A stretch of 64,000 bases of DNA from JALZMG01 sp963844175 (GCA_963844175.1 CAWJNE010000021.1:372001-436000); one strand, 5' to 3'. Positions 17,008-27,496 are shown, counted from the stretch's first letter. The notes: generated by a model from the sequence alone, not told the origin. Numbers and translations: made by a program.

Positions 17008-18033
17008 ATGAAGCCGGACCGCACGCTCGGACGCACCGGCATCAAGGTCAGCCCGCTCGGGCTGGGCACGATGGTGCTCGGCGCCTGGGGCAACACCGAC
17101 CACGCCGAGTGCGGACGGATCATCCACCGGGCGATCGATGCCGGCATCAACCTCGTCGACACGGCCGACGTCTACGCCGCCGGGGAGAGCGAGGAGATCG
17201 TCGGCGGTGCGTTGCGGGGTCGACGCGACGACGTGGTCCTGGCCACCAAGTTCCACGGCTCGATGGGCGACGATCCGAACCGCCAGGGCAATTCGCGGCG
17301 GTGGATCAACCGCGCCGTCGAGGCGTCCCTGCGCCGGCTGGGCACCGACCGAATCGACCTGTACCAGGTCCACCGGCCGGACCCCGAGACCGCCATCGAG
17401 GAGACGGTCGACGCGCTGACCGACCTCGTGCGGGCGGGCAAGATCCTGGCCTGGGGCACGTCGACCTTCCCCGCCGCCGACCTGGTCGAGGCCCACTGGG
17501 CGGCGGCCCGCCACGACGTCGCCGGCCCGCACACCGAGCAGCCGCCGTACTCGATCCTCAACCGGGGCATCGAGGCCGAAGTGCTCCCGGTGTGCCGCCG
17601 CTACGGGATGGGTGTCCTGGTGTGGAGCCCGTTGGCCGGCGGGTGGCTGACCGGGAAGTACCGGCGCGACGACCCGGCGCCGCGCGGAACGCGTGCCGAG
17701 ACCAACGCCGAGCACTTCGACGGGGGCAACGAGGCCAAGTTCGATGCCGTGGAGCGTCTGGCCGGCATCGCCGCGCAGGCCGGCCTGCCGCTGGCCCACC
17801 TGGCGCTGGCGTGGTGCACCGAGCACCCCGCCGTGACCTCGGCGTTGATCGGCGTGCGCACCATCGACCAGCTCGAGGAGCTCGTCGCCGCCGGTGACGT
17901 GACGCTGGACGGCGACGTCCTGGACGCCGTCGACGAGGTCGTGGCGCCGGGCGTCGACCTCAACCCGGGTGATGCGGGATGGACCCCGCCGGGTCTGGCC
18001 GTCGAGGCCCGCCGCCGCCCGCCGACACGCTGA
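17008..18033 (+). CDS. Aldo/keto reductase
   Basis: This 341-residue NAD(P)H-dependent reductase has a TIM-barrel start 'RTLGRTGIKVSPLGLGTM' and catalytic residues visible as Asp/Tyr in 'NLVDTADVYAAGESEE', Lys in 'VVLATKFHGSMG' and His in 'DLYQVHRPDP'. It resembles the YajO/Tas-like soluble reductases. A perfect AAGGAGG ribosome binding site (16994-17000) lies 7 bp before the ATG. It follows the second permease by 46 bp on the same strand and is probably the last gene of the importer operon, reducing an aldehyde or ketone intermediate. Confidence 0.9.
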   Translation: MKPDRTLGRTGIKVSPLGLGTMVLGAWGNTDHAECGRIIHRAIDAGINLVDTADVYAAGESEEIVGGALRGRRDDVVLATKFHGSMGDDPNRQGNSRRWINRAVEASLRRLGTDRIDLYQVHRPDPETAIEETVDALTDLVRAGKILAWGTSTFPAADLVEAHWAAARHDVAGPHTEQPPYSILNRGIEAEVLPVCRRYGMGVLVWSPLAGGWLTGKYRRDDPAPRGTRAETNAEHFDGGNEAKFDAVERLAGIAAQAGLPLAHLALAWCTEHPAVTSALIGVRTIDQLEELVAAGDVTLDGDVLDAVDEVVAPGVDLNPGDAGWTPPGLAVEARRRPPTR

Positions 18034-18053
18034 ACACCCGCCCAGCCGCTCTT

Positions 18054-18123
18054 CTGGGCGCGGACGTTCCCATCCTCGAGAACGTGCGCGCCCAGTGGCC
18101 GGTTTGAGAACGTCCGCGCCCAG
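18054..18123. repeat. Inverted repeat with an extra direct copy between convergent genes
   Basis: CTGGGCGCGGACGTTC (18054-18069) is the perfect inverse of GAACGTCCGCGCCCAG (18108-18123). A near copy, GAACGTGCGCGCCCAG, lies at 18080-18095, 28 bp before the right arm and in the same orientation. Two alternative stem-loops can form. The site lies between the convergent stops of the aldo/keto reductase and the hemerythrin gene, so a two-way terminator is likely. The duplicated arm is unusual for a simple terminator. Confidence 0.7.
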
Positions 18124-18133
18124 ATTGGGTGGG

Positions 18134-18646
18134 TCAGGTCGGGTCGTGCTCGGCGAGGTACTCGTCGACGTCCTTGTCCTCGGTGTTCACGACGGGCGGG
18201 CGCTCGCGGGCGGCGCGGAACTCGAGCCAGCGGCGTCCCAGCTCGTCCCGCGTACCGACGTCGGCGTTGAGCCGGAAGTCCGACAGCGCTTCGCGCTCCT
18301 CCTCGGCGATGTGCTTGCTGTTCTCGGTGCGCGCCCGACCGACGGCCTCCCACCACTCGTCCGTCCCGACCTCTCGCTGCCCGGCATCGCGCACGGCGTC
18401 GCGGATCTTGTTGTGGTCCTCGATGGCGTCCTCGGCCTCGTCCTCGGCGTGGTCGCCGACCTCCAGCAACCGGGGGTAGAACACGACCTCCTCGGCCTCG
18501 GCGTGCAGGTCGAGCAGATCGGCCAACGGCTTCCACGCCGCCTCGATCGCCGACCGCTCCCCGCTGGCCTGGGCGTCGTCGAGGTCGGCGAAGTGCCGCC
18601 GCAGGTTCTCGTGGTCGAGCAGGACGAGCCGGGTGATGTCGGGCAT
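18134..18646 (-). CDS. Hemerythrin HHE-domain protein
   Basis: This 170-residue four-helix protein has the iron-ligand pattern of hemerythrin-like HHE domains: 'LLDHENLRRHFADLD', 'LLDLHAEAEEVVFYP' (H-x3-E), 'AIEDHNKIRDAV' and 'ENSKHIAEEEREAL' (H-x4-E). The two-iron site binds oxygen or nitric oxide. ATG at 18646 is preceded by AGGAAGG with good spacing and begins at 'PDITRLVLLDHENL'; the open frame further upstream has no such support. Confidence 0.88.
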   Translation of the reverse strand: MPDITRLVLLDHENLRRHFADLDDAQASGERSAIEAAWKPLADLLDLHAEAEEVVFYPRLLEVGDHAEDEAEDAIEDHNKIRDAVRDAGQREVGTDEWWEAVGRARTENSKHIAEEEREALSDFRLNADVGTRDELGRRWLEFRAARERPPVVNTEDKDVDEYLAEHDPT

Positions 18647-18704
18647 GGCGGCCTTCCTACCCCAGGGCCCACGGGACACACTTGCGTCCCCACGACCTTT
18701 GTGT

Positions 18705-18722
18705 CATTGTGTCGATACAATG
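18705..18722. promoter_or_regulatory. Palindrome overlapping a start codon; candidate operator for the downstream YtrA-type GntR
   Basis: CATTGTGTCGATACAATG is an 18-bp palindrome with one mismatched pair (positions 7 and 12). Its last three bases are the ATG of the membrane-protein gene. A TACAAT (18716-18721) inside it resembles a -10 element but would start transcription after this ATG. YtrA-subfamily GntR proteins often repress the operon they belong to by binding such palindromes, and one is encoded by the second gene here. Confidence 0.5.
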
Positions 18723-19574
18723 TCACAGACGACCATCGCCCCGCTGCTCTTCTGGCTCCTCCCGCTCGGGGCCATCGGACTGGTCGCCTCTGTGTTCGTC
18801 ACCAACCGCGCCGCCACCCGGCGGCTCCCGCAGCTCGGCAGCCCGGCCTTCACGGCGATGCAGGCCGGCCTGCCTCCGTCCCGGGGTGACGACCCGGCGC
18901 TGGTGCGCTACGCCCGGCGGACGAGGCGGTGGCGGATCGGCGGAACCCTCGCCGCCATCGCCGCCATGGTGGCGGTGGCCACCCTCACCGAGGGTCGCAC
19001 GGCGATGCCGTTCCAGGCAGCGATCGTCGGGTGGTTCGCCGGCGGCTTGATCCTCGACCTCTTCGCCCGCAACCGATCCACGCCGGACGTCCGCGTCGCG
19101 CAGCTGACGACTCGCTCGGTGCTGCGCTACGTCACTCCCACGGCGCGACGGTGGCTGATCGCCAGCTTCGGGCTGACCGCCGTTTCGGCGGCGCTGTCGG
19201 TCATCGCCGGGCAGCCGCTGGCGTGGCGCCACGACGGGCTGCCGACCGCCGCCGCAGTGCTCCTCGCCGCTGTCGGCAGCGCGGCGACCTGGCGGATCGC
19301 GACTCGACCCCAGCCCGCCGGCGACGCCGCCGACGTGCAGGTCGACGAGGCGATCCGGATGGTCGGCACCACGCGCACCATCAGCGCCTGGACGGCGCTC
19401 CAGTTCTCGCTCGCGACGGCGTACGTCCCGTCTCCCGTGCGCCCGGACTGGTGGTTCGAGCCCGCCGCCGTCGTGTCGTGGTTGGCGCTGGTCGGGTTGA
19501 TCGCCGCGTGGGCATGGGTGCCGACCCGCATCCCGCGCCGCCCGCCGACACCGAGCATGGTCGTCGCCGCGTGA
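18720..19574 (+). CDS. Polytopic membrane protein, partner of a GntR regulator
   Basis: This 284-residue protein has about six hydrophobic segments: near residues 6-27, 72-90, 98-116, 140-158, 168-186 and a C-terminal one with 'WLALVGLIAAWAWV'. I recognise no catalytic motif. ATG at 18720 follows a palindrome. The stop overlaps the next gene's GTG by 4 bp (GTGA). Membrane proteins preceding YtrA-type regulators are common in Actinobacteria; their function is generally unknown. Confidence 0.75.
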   Translation: MSQTTIAPLLFWLLPLGAIGLVASVFVTNRAATRRLPQLGSPAFTAMQAGLPPSRGDDPALVRYARRTRRWRIGGTLAAIAAMVAVATLTEGRTAMPFQAAIVGWFAGGLILDLFARNRSTPDVRVAQLTTRSVLRYVTPTARRWLIASFGLTAVSAALSVIAGQPLAWRHDGLPTAAAVLLAAVGSAATWRIATRPQPAGDAADVQVDEAIRMVGTTRTISAWTALQFSLATAYVPSPVRPDWWFEPAAVVSWLALVGLIAAWAWVPTRIPRRPPTPSMVVAA

Positions 19575-19954
19575 TCATCCGCATCGACCCCGGATCACCG
19601 ACACCGCCGTACGAGCAGCTGCGCCATCAGCTGGCGACGATGATCGACGCCGGCACGCTGCCCGTCGGGCACCGGCTGCCGTCGGTGCGCCAGCTGGCCA
19701 ACGACCTCCAGCTGGCCAACGGGACGGTGGCCCGGACCTATCGCGAGCTCGAGGCGGCCGGGTTCGTCGTGACCGCCGGCCGTCACGGCACCATCGTCGA
19801 GCGAGGCGCGGCCATGAGCAACGCCGACCGCCGGTCGAGGCTGCGCGATGCCGCCGACGCGTTCGTCCGCGCCGCCCACCAGCTCGGCGTGGCCGACGAC
19901 GATGCGCTCAACGCGCTGACGAGCGCCGGGCTCAGCTCGCCAGCTGGGCCTTGA
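19571..19954 (+). CDS. GntR-family regulator, YtrA subfamily
   Basis: This 127-residue protein has a winged helix-turn-helix at residues 10-75 ('PPYEQLRHQLATMIDAG', 'LPSVRQLANDLQLANGTVARTYRELEAAGFV') and only a short helical tail, which defines the YtrA group. The GTG start lies in the 4-bp overlap with the membrane-protein gene. The expected target is the palindrome at 18705-18722 in front of the operon. The 3' end overlaps the convergent DUF1330 gene by about 23 bp. Confidence 0.85.
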   Translation: MIIRIDPGSPTPPYEQLRHQLATMIDAGTLPVGHRLPSVRQLANDLQLANGTVARTYRELEAAGFVVTAGRHGTIVERGAAMSNADRRSRLRDAADAFVRAAHQLGVADDDALNALTSAGLSSPAGP

Positions 19955-20276
19955 CCGCGGCGGCCATCGCCGCCGGGTCGTAGTCGTCCGGCACGCCGGG
20001 CACGAGGATCGCTTCGCCCTCGATGTGGTCGGTGCGCAGGTGCAGGATCGCCTGGTACGCCGGCGAGTCGTACCAGGCGCGGCACTGGTCCATCCCCGGG
20101 AACCCGATGATGACGATGGTGCCGGGCCACGGGCCCTCCTTGACCTCGACATCGCCGCCGTGGACCAGGAAACGACCGCCGAACGGATCGAGCGTCGCCT
20201 GGATCCGCTCGAGGTAGTCGAACACGTCGGCGTTGAACTGAGGGGTGCGCAGATGGGCAACGGCGTAAGCGTGCAT
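19932..20276 (-). CDS. DUF1330-family protein
   Basis: This 114-residue protein is of the DUF1330 alpha/beta-barrel type: 'YAVAHLRTPQFNADVFDYLERIQATLDPFGGRFLVHGG' in its first half, 'IVIIGFPGMDQCRAWYDSPAYQAI' in its second. The biochemical role of the family is unknown. ATG at 20276 matches the usual family start; the longer open frame upstream is Arg/Pro-rich and unsupported. Confidence 0.82.
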   Translation of the reverse strand: MHAYAVAHLRTPQFNADVFDYLERIQATLDPFGGRFLVHGGDVEVKEGPWPGTIVIIGFPGMDQCRAWYDSPAYQAILHLRTDHIEGEAILVPGVPDDYDPAAMAAAVKAQLAS

Positions 20277-20307
20277 GCCACCACCATGGACAACCGGCGG
20301 CCGCGGC

Positions 20308-20339
20308 GCCATGACCCGCCGGGTCATGGCGTCATGACC
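20308..20339. promoter_or_regulatory. Strong inverted repeat in a divergent promoter region
   Basis: GCCATGACCC (20308-20317) and GGGTCATGGC (20321-20330) form a perfect 10-bp inverted repeat with a 3-bp gap, followed at once by another palindrome, GTCATGAC (20331-20338). It lies between the divergent DUF1330 (start 20276) and SnoaL-like (start 20408) genes, which favours an operator over a terminator. The cognate regulator is not known. Confidence 0.5.
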
Positions 20340-20407
20340 GGCCTGCTCCAGCCCTTCTCCACCCGAAGTCCAAGCGCTGCAACCGCGAGATCACCAAGCT
20401 CGTGCGC

Positions 20408-20974
20408 ATGACGTTGACGAACGACGCCCCGACGATGGGCGACACGATGGAGGACGCCAAGCAGCTCTGCATCCGCTCGATGCAGCTGATGGTGGACGGC
20501 ACCCGACAGCAGTTCGACGAGGTGGTCCACCCCGAGGCGATCAACCGCGAGGGCAAGGACGAACCGCCCGAGTCGCGCGGCCAGGGGCCGGCGGCCTTCT
20601 ACGCCACCGCCCTGTGGCTGCGCGAGTGGTTCTCCGACCTGGCCTTCGAAGTCCACGAAGTCGTCGCCGAGGGCGACCTCGTGGTGGTCCACAACACGAT
20701 GTCCGGCCGCCAGACCGGTGTGGCCACGATGTACGGACCCGACGGCGGGATCGCCCAGGCGATGCCGGCGACCGGGAAGCCGTTCGCAACGACGCAAACG
20801 CACTGGTTCCGGATGCGTGACGGACTGGTCGTCGAGCACTGGGCCAACCGCGACGACAACGGCATGGCGATGCAGCTCGGTTGGATCCCGCCGTCGCCGT
20901 GGTACCTCGTGAAGATGGCCCTCGCCACGCGCCGGGCCCGCCGCCGGGAAGCCACGCGCCCGCGCTACGAGTGA
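20408..20974 (+). CDS. SnoaL-like ester cyclase / NTF2-fold protein
   Basis: This 188-residue protein fits the SnoaL-like polyketide-cyclase group: 'GDTMEDAKQLCIRSMQLMVDGTRQQFDEVVHPEAIN', 'GPAAFYATALWLREWFSDLAFEVHEVVAEGDLVVVHNTMSGRQTG' and 'THWFRMRDGLVVEHWANRDD' are its successive conserved blocks. The ATG at 20408 is preferred; an internal ATG at 20435 begins the conserved part and cannot be excluded. A GC-rich inverted repeat (20976-20984 / 21015-21023) follows the stop and may end the transcript. Confidence 0.8.
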   Translation: MTLTNDAPTMGDTMEDAKQLCIRSMQLMVDGTRQQFDEVVHPEAINREGKDEPPESRGQGPAAFYATALWLREWFSDLAFEVHEVVAEGDLVVVHNTMSGRQTGVATMYGPDGGIAQAMPATGKPFATTQTHWFRMRDGLVVEHWANRDDNGMAMQLGWIPPSPWYLVKMALATRRARRREATRPRYE

Positions 20975-21065
20975 CCCGGGCGCGCCTGGTGCCGATCGGC
21001 GGCTGACCACCGCACGCGCCCGGCGGTTGGTACGACAGACTGACCACCGTGAGTGAGGCACCTGC

Positions 21066-22037
21066 GTGCTGACCGAACGGACCGGTCTGGGCGACCACTG
21101 GCACGTCGTCGCCGAGACCGCCGACGTCGACGACGAGCCGCGGGCCGTCCGGCTGCTCGGCCGGGACCTCGTCGTGTGGCGCGGGCCTGACGGCGCCCTC
21201 GTGGCCGCCCCCGACCGTTGCCCACACCGGGAGGCGCCGCTGTCCCTCGGACACATCGAGCACGGGTGTCTCGTGTGCGCGTACCACGGGTGGACGTTCG
21301 GCGAGGGTGGGCGATGCGTCGCCGTGCCGTCCGCCGCGCCCGGCGTCCCGGTGCCACCCACGGCGCACCTGTCGACCGTCGAGGTGACCGAGCGCTACGG
21401 CCTGGTGTGGATCTGCCCGGGCACGCCGACCAGCGACGTACCCGTCGTCGCCGAGGAGGACGATCCCGCGTACCGGCGGATCAACTCGGGCGTGGCCGTG
21501 TGGTCGGCCTCCGTGACGCGGATGACCGACAACTTCCTCGACATCTCGCACTTCCCCTACGTGCACACGGGCACGTTCGGGCTGGCCGCCAACACCGAGG
21601 TGCCGAAGTTCGAGATCGTCGAGCTCGACCACGGCTGGGTGGGCTACGCCTATGACGTCGAGGTGGCCAACGAGGCCGGCAAGGCGGCGTCAGGGCTCGA
21701 GGCGGCGGTGATCAAGCGGCACATGACGACCGGGTTCCACCTGCCGTTCGCCGTGCGCAGCACGATCCACTACGAGACCGGGCTGGACCACATCATCCTG
21801 CTCTGCAGCACGCCGATCGACGACGAGCACTCCTACTTCACGTTCGTCGTCTGGCGCAATGACGACCACTCGGTCCCGGCCGAGGAGGTCATCGCCTTCG
21901 ACCGGGCGATCGGCGCCGAGGACCAACGCATGCTCGAGCGGGTGCCGGGCGTGCTGCCGGTCGAGAACACGGCGACCGTCAGCGTGCAGGCCGACCGGGC
22001 CTCCGTCGAGTGGCGCCGCCGCCTCGCCGCCCTCTGA
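21066..22037 (+). CDS. Rieske (2Fe-2S) aromatic ring-hydroxylating-type oxygenase
   Basis: This 323-residue oxygenase has Rieske ligands Cys52-x-His54 and Cys71-x2-His74 ('DRCPHREAPLSLG ... CAYHGW') and catalytic residues Asp159, His162 and His167 ('DNFLDISHFPYVH'). The short length and the motif style resemble monocomponent-alpha O- or N-demethylases such as vanillate demethylase VanA. No reductase gene is adjacent. GTG at 21066 is the only practical start: the GTG 16 bp earlier runs into a stop in its frame. Confidence 0.88.
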   Translation: MLTERTGLGDHWHVVAETADVDDEPRAVRLLGRDLVVWRGPDGALVAAPDRCPHREAPLSLGHIEHGCLVCAYHGWTFGEGGRCVAVPSAAPGVPVPPTAHLSTVEVTERYGLVWICPGTPTSDVPVVAEEDDPAYRRINSGVAVWSASVTRMTDNFLDISHFPYVHTGTFGLAANTEVPKFEIVELDHGWVGYAYDVEVANEAGKAASGLEAAVIKRHMTTGFHLPFAVRSTIHYETGLDHIILLCSTPIDDEHSYFTFVVWRNDDHSVPAEEVIAFDRAIGAEDQRMLERVPGVLPVENTATVSVQADRASVEWRRRLAAL

Positions 22038-22067
22038 TGGCCTCGCTCGCTCCGAAGACTCCACTCA
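22038..22067. repeat. Copy of the dispersed GAGCGAGCG repeat between convergent stops
   Basis: Read on the minus strand, the sequence just after the thiolase stop (about 22072 down to 22037) is TGAGTGGAGTCTTCGG followed by AGCGAGCGAGGCCATCA. It is nearly identical to the partial repeat unit at 5031-5061. The copy fills the whole gap between the convergent Rieske and thiolase genes. Confidence 0.75.
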
Positions 22068-23237
22068 TCAGCCGAGGCGTTCGATGAGCGTGGCGTTGGC
22101 CATGCCGCCGCCCTCGCACATCGTCTGCAGCCCGTAGCGGCCGCCGGTGCGCTCGAGCTCGTTGAGCAGCGTGGTCATCAGGCGGGCCCCGGAGCACCCG
22201 AGCGGGTGGCCGATGGCGATGGCGCCGCCGTTGACGTTCACCTTGTCCATGTCCGGGTGGAGCTCCTGCTCCCACGCCAGCACCACCGAGGCGAACGCCT
22301 CGTTGATCTCGACGAGGTCGATGTCGTCCATCGTGGTCTTCGACCGCTCGAGCAACTTGTGCGTCGCCGGGATCGGGGCCGTCAGCATGAACCGCGGGTC
22401 GGCGGCGGCGAGCGAGAAGTCGACGAACCGCGCGCGCGGTGTCAGCCCGAGCGCGCTCGCCTTCTCCTCGCTCATGATCAGGATCGCCGCCGAACCGTCG
22501 GTGATCTGCGACGAGTTGCCGGCCGTCACCCGGCCGCCCTCCTCCTCCGGCTTGAACGACGGCTTGAGCTTGGCCAGCGATTCGAGCGTCGTCTCGCGCA
22601 GTCCCTCGTCGGCCGTCATCATCTGGCCATCGGCGCCGAGGACGGGCAGGATCTCCCGCTCGAAGCGCCCCTCGGCCGTGGCCTTGGCGGCGAGCTGCTG
22701 GCTGCGGGCGCCGAAGGCGTCGAGCGCGTCGCGGGACAGGTTCCACTTCTCGGCGATCAGCTCGGCGGAGATGCCCTGCGGCACGAGCCCGCCCTGGTCG
22801 GCGTAGCGGGCCCCGACCTTCGGACCGAACGGGTAGCCGAACTTCCCGTCGGCCATCGAGGCGCCCATCGGCACCCGGGTCATCACCTCGACACCGGCCG
22901 CCACGACCACGTCGTACGCACCGGCGATCACGCCCTGGGCGGCGAAGTGGGCGGCCTGCTGGCTCGATCCGCACTGCCGGTCGACGGTCGTGCCGGGGAC
23001 CGCCTCGGGCCAGCCGGCGGCAAGCACGGCGTTGCGGGCGATGTTCACGCCCTGCTCGCCGACCTGCATGACGCAGCCCATCACGACGTCGTCGACGAGC
23101 TCCGGGTCGATGCCCGTGCGGTCGACCAGCGCCCTCAGCGTCTCGGCGGCCAGGTCGACGGGGTGCCAGTCCTTGAGCTTGCCGTTGCGCTTGCCCAGCG
23201 GGGTCCGGACGGCATCGACGATGACTGCAGTACTCAT
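22068..23237 (-). CDS. Acetyl-CoA acetyltransferase / thiolase
   Basis: This 389-residue thiolase has active-site Cys89 in 'DRQCGSSQQA', 'NEAFASVVLAWE', the His/Cys pair in 'AIAIGHPLGCSGAR' and a C-terminal 'CEGGGMANA' (many family members have C-x-G-G-G here). It catalyses reversible condensation or CoA-dependent cleavage of 3-ketoacyl-CoA. ATG at 23237 begins the standard 'STAVIVDAVRTPLGK'. It is followed by a repeat element and is preceded on the same strand by a MarR gene about 45 bp upstream. Confidence 0.93.
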   Translation of the reverse strand: MSTAVIVDAVRTPLGKRNGKLKDWHPVDLAAETLRALVDRTGIDPELVDDVVMGCVMQVGEQGVNIARNAVLAAGWPEAVPGTTVDRQCGSSQQAAHFAAQGVIAGAYDVVVAAGVEVMTRVPMGASMADGKFGYPFGPKVGARYADQGGLVPQGISAELIAEKWNLSRDALDAFGARSQQLAAKATAEGRFEREILPVLGADGQMMTADEGLRETTLESLAKLKPSFKPEEEGGRVTAGNSSQITDGSAAILIMSEEKASALGLTPRARFVDFSLAAADPRFMLTAPIPATHKLLERSKTTMDDIDLVEINEAFASVVLAWEQELHPDMDKVNVNGGAIAIGHPLGCSGARLMTTLLNELERTGGRYGLQTMCEGGGMANATLIERLG

Positions 23238-23282
23238 CGCCCGATTGTGCCGACGATGACGCGGCGGGCCCAAACCCTGCGG

Positions 23283-23720
23283 TCAGGGGGCGAGGTGGTC
23301 GAGGGCTCGGGTCAGCGCGGCCACGTCACCGTCGGACAGGCGCGACGACACGTTCGCCTGCACGGCGCGCCGATAGGTGACGTTCATCTCCCGCCACAAT
23401 GCCCGGCCGCGACGCGTCAGATCGATGACGACGGCGCGGTGGTCGCCGTCGGTCGGACGCCGACCGCGCGCCACCCACCCCTCCTCCTCCAACCGGTCCA
23501 GCCGGCGACTGAGGCTGGACCGCACGATCCGCAGATCGGCGGCGAGCTCCGACGGGCGCGCCGACCCACCGGCGCGCGCCAGCGCGGCCAGCACGTCGAA
23601 CCACCCGAGCGGAACGTCCCAGTCGGCCATCAGCTGCTCGTCGATGCGGCGGCCGAGCTCGGCCGACACCGACTGCAGCTCCCGCCAGGCCGCGACCCGA
23701 GCAGCGTCGAGGCGCGGCAC
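23283..23720 (-). CDS. MarR-family transcriptional regulator
   Basis: This 145-residue winged-helix regulator has 'LGWFDVLAALARAGGSARPSELAADLRIVRSSLSRRLDRLEEEGWVARGR' as its helix-turn-helix and 'DHRAVVIDLTRRGRALW' as its wing. It lies immediately upstream of the thiolase on the same strand and may control it. GTG at 23720 is used. The 103 bp between it and lon contain a GAGCGAGCGAGG-type fragment on the minus strand. Confidence 0.87.
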   Translation of the reverse strand: MPRLDAARVAAWRELQSVSAELGRRIDEQLMADWDVPLGWFDVLAALARAGGSARPSELAADLRIVRSSLSRRLDRLEEEGWVARGRRPTDGDHRAVVIDLTRRGRALWREMNVTYRRAVQANVSSRLSDGDVAALTRALDHLAP

Positions 23721-23823
23721 ACGTCAACGTTAGGCCTCGCTCGCTCGAACGACCGGCGAATGAGCCCGCTGCGGAACGGGCCGGACCGGGATCGCCGACA
23801 GCCACGCTGCCGGGGACCCCGGG

Positions 23824-26166
<2,343 letters not shown>

Positions 26167-26231
26167 GCCGCCAGGCTATCGATTCGAAAGTGACCCACCT
26201 CGGAGGCCGCCAGAAGCTGCGTCGATGCGGC

Positions 26232-27480
26232 TCAGCTTTGTTGCGACGCCGCCAGCGCCTGCGCATCGTCCCAGCTGGCGCCGCTGGCCAGCAGCGAGCG
26301 GTAGCGCATCAGCAGCTTCGGCACGTTCAACCCGAGAACGCCGCGCAGGCGGCCGCGACGCCCGTAGAGCGCCAGGAACCGGTGCTCGGCCGGGTCACCG
26401 ACGACGATCTCGGCGACGTCGTCGTCGGCGACCGTCGGATCGGCGGCGCGGCCGAGGAACTGCACCCGGTGGCGGCCCTGGTCGCTCCAGAAGAACGGCA
26501 CCGGCGCGTAGGCCAGACCCGGTGATCCGGCCGCCGTGGCCAGCAGGTTGCGGGCCGCCGCCGCGCCCTGCTCGGCGGCGTTGGTCCAGTGCTCGACACG
26601 CTGCTCCTCGGCGAACAGCTCGTTCGTCCAGCGGGCGACGTCGCCGGCGGCGAAGACCCCGGGCGGTCCGGCGGCCAGCGTGGCGTCGCAGACGACACCA
26701 TCACGCAGCTCGAGCGGGCCGCCCTCCAGCCAGCCGGTCGCCGGTGCGACGCCGATGCCCACGACGATCACGTCAGCCGGGACGACCTCACCGTCGGCCA
26801 GGCGGACACCGTCGTGCTCGAGGTCGGCGACGGTCACGCCACAGCGCACGACGATGCCGTCCGGCTCGTGAACGGAGGCCACCGCCGCGCCCAGCTCGGG
26901 GCCGAGGCCGCGGATCAGCGGCGCCGACGCGCCCTCGAGCACGGTGACGGCGTTGCCGAGACCCCGAGCCGTCGCCGCCACCTCCAGGCCGATGAAGCCG
27001 GCGCCGATCACCACGACTCGGCGGTCGCCCCGGAGCACCTCGGCGCGCAGGCGCAGCGAGTCGTCGAGCGTGCGCAGCTCGTGGACGCTGGCGACGGCGC
27101 CCTGGTCGGGCAGACGGCGCGGCGCCGCACCGGTGGCCAGGACCACCCCGTCGAAGGGCACCTCGACGCCGTCGGCCAGCAGGACCGACCGGGCGGCGAG
27201 GTCGAGCCTCGGCGGCAGGGACGCCGAGGAGGCGATCCAGCCCGAGCGACTCCAGGTCGTCGGGCTTGCGCAGGGCGATGCGATCCGGCTCCCACTCGCC
27301 GGCCAGCAGCTTCTTGGACAGCGGCGGCCGGTCGTACGGCAGGTGGGTCTCGGCACCGATCAGCGTGATGGCGCCGCCGAATCCCTCGGCACGCAGTGTC
27401 TCGCACGCCCGCAGCCCGGCCAACGAGGCGCCGACGACGGCGACACGGCGGAGCTCCGGTTGGGCCACGAGCGACACCAT
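26232..27480 (-). CDS. NAD(P)/FAD-dependent oxidoreductase (ferredoxin-reductase type), interrupted by a +1 frameshift
   Basis: The N-terminal part begins at ATG 27480 and has the FAD fingerprint 'RVAVVGASLAGLRACETLR' and 'LPYDRPPLSKKLLAGEW'. Near 27207-27217 the frame must shift by +1, after which it continues as 'LDLAARSVLLADG', the NAD(P)-binding 'RVVVIGAGFIGLEVAATARGLG' and 'GVFAAGDVARWTN'. The joined product, about 415 residues, matches rubredoxin/ferredoxin reductases (BenD/ThcD type) that pass electrons to oxygenases or P450s. Both halves are well conserved, so an assembly indel is likely. It could serve the two Rieske oxygenases of the window, but it is not adjacent to either. The start codon overlaps that of the divergent thioesterase region. 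Confidence 0.82.
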
Positions 27481-27496
27481 GCCAGAGAATCCGCTG

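Noticed and set aside
20976..21023. 9-bp inverted repeat after the SnoaL-like gene as a firm terminator
   Set aside because: The loop is 30 nt and there is no U tract; mentioned only in the gene entry.
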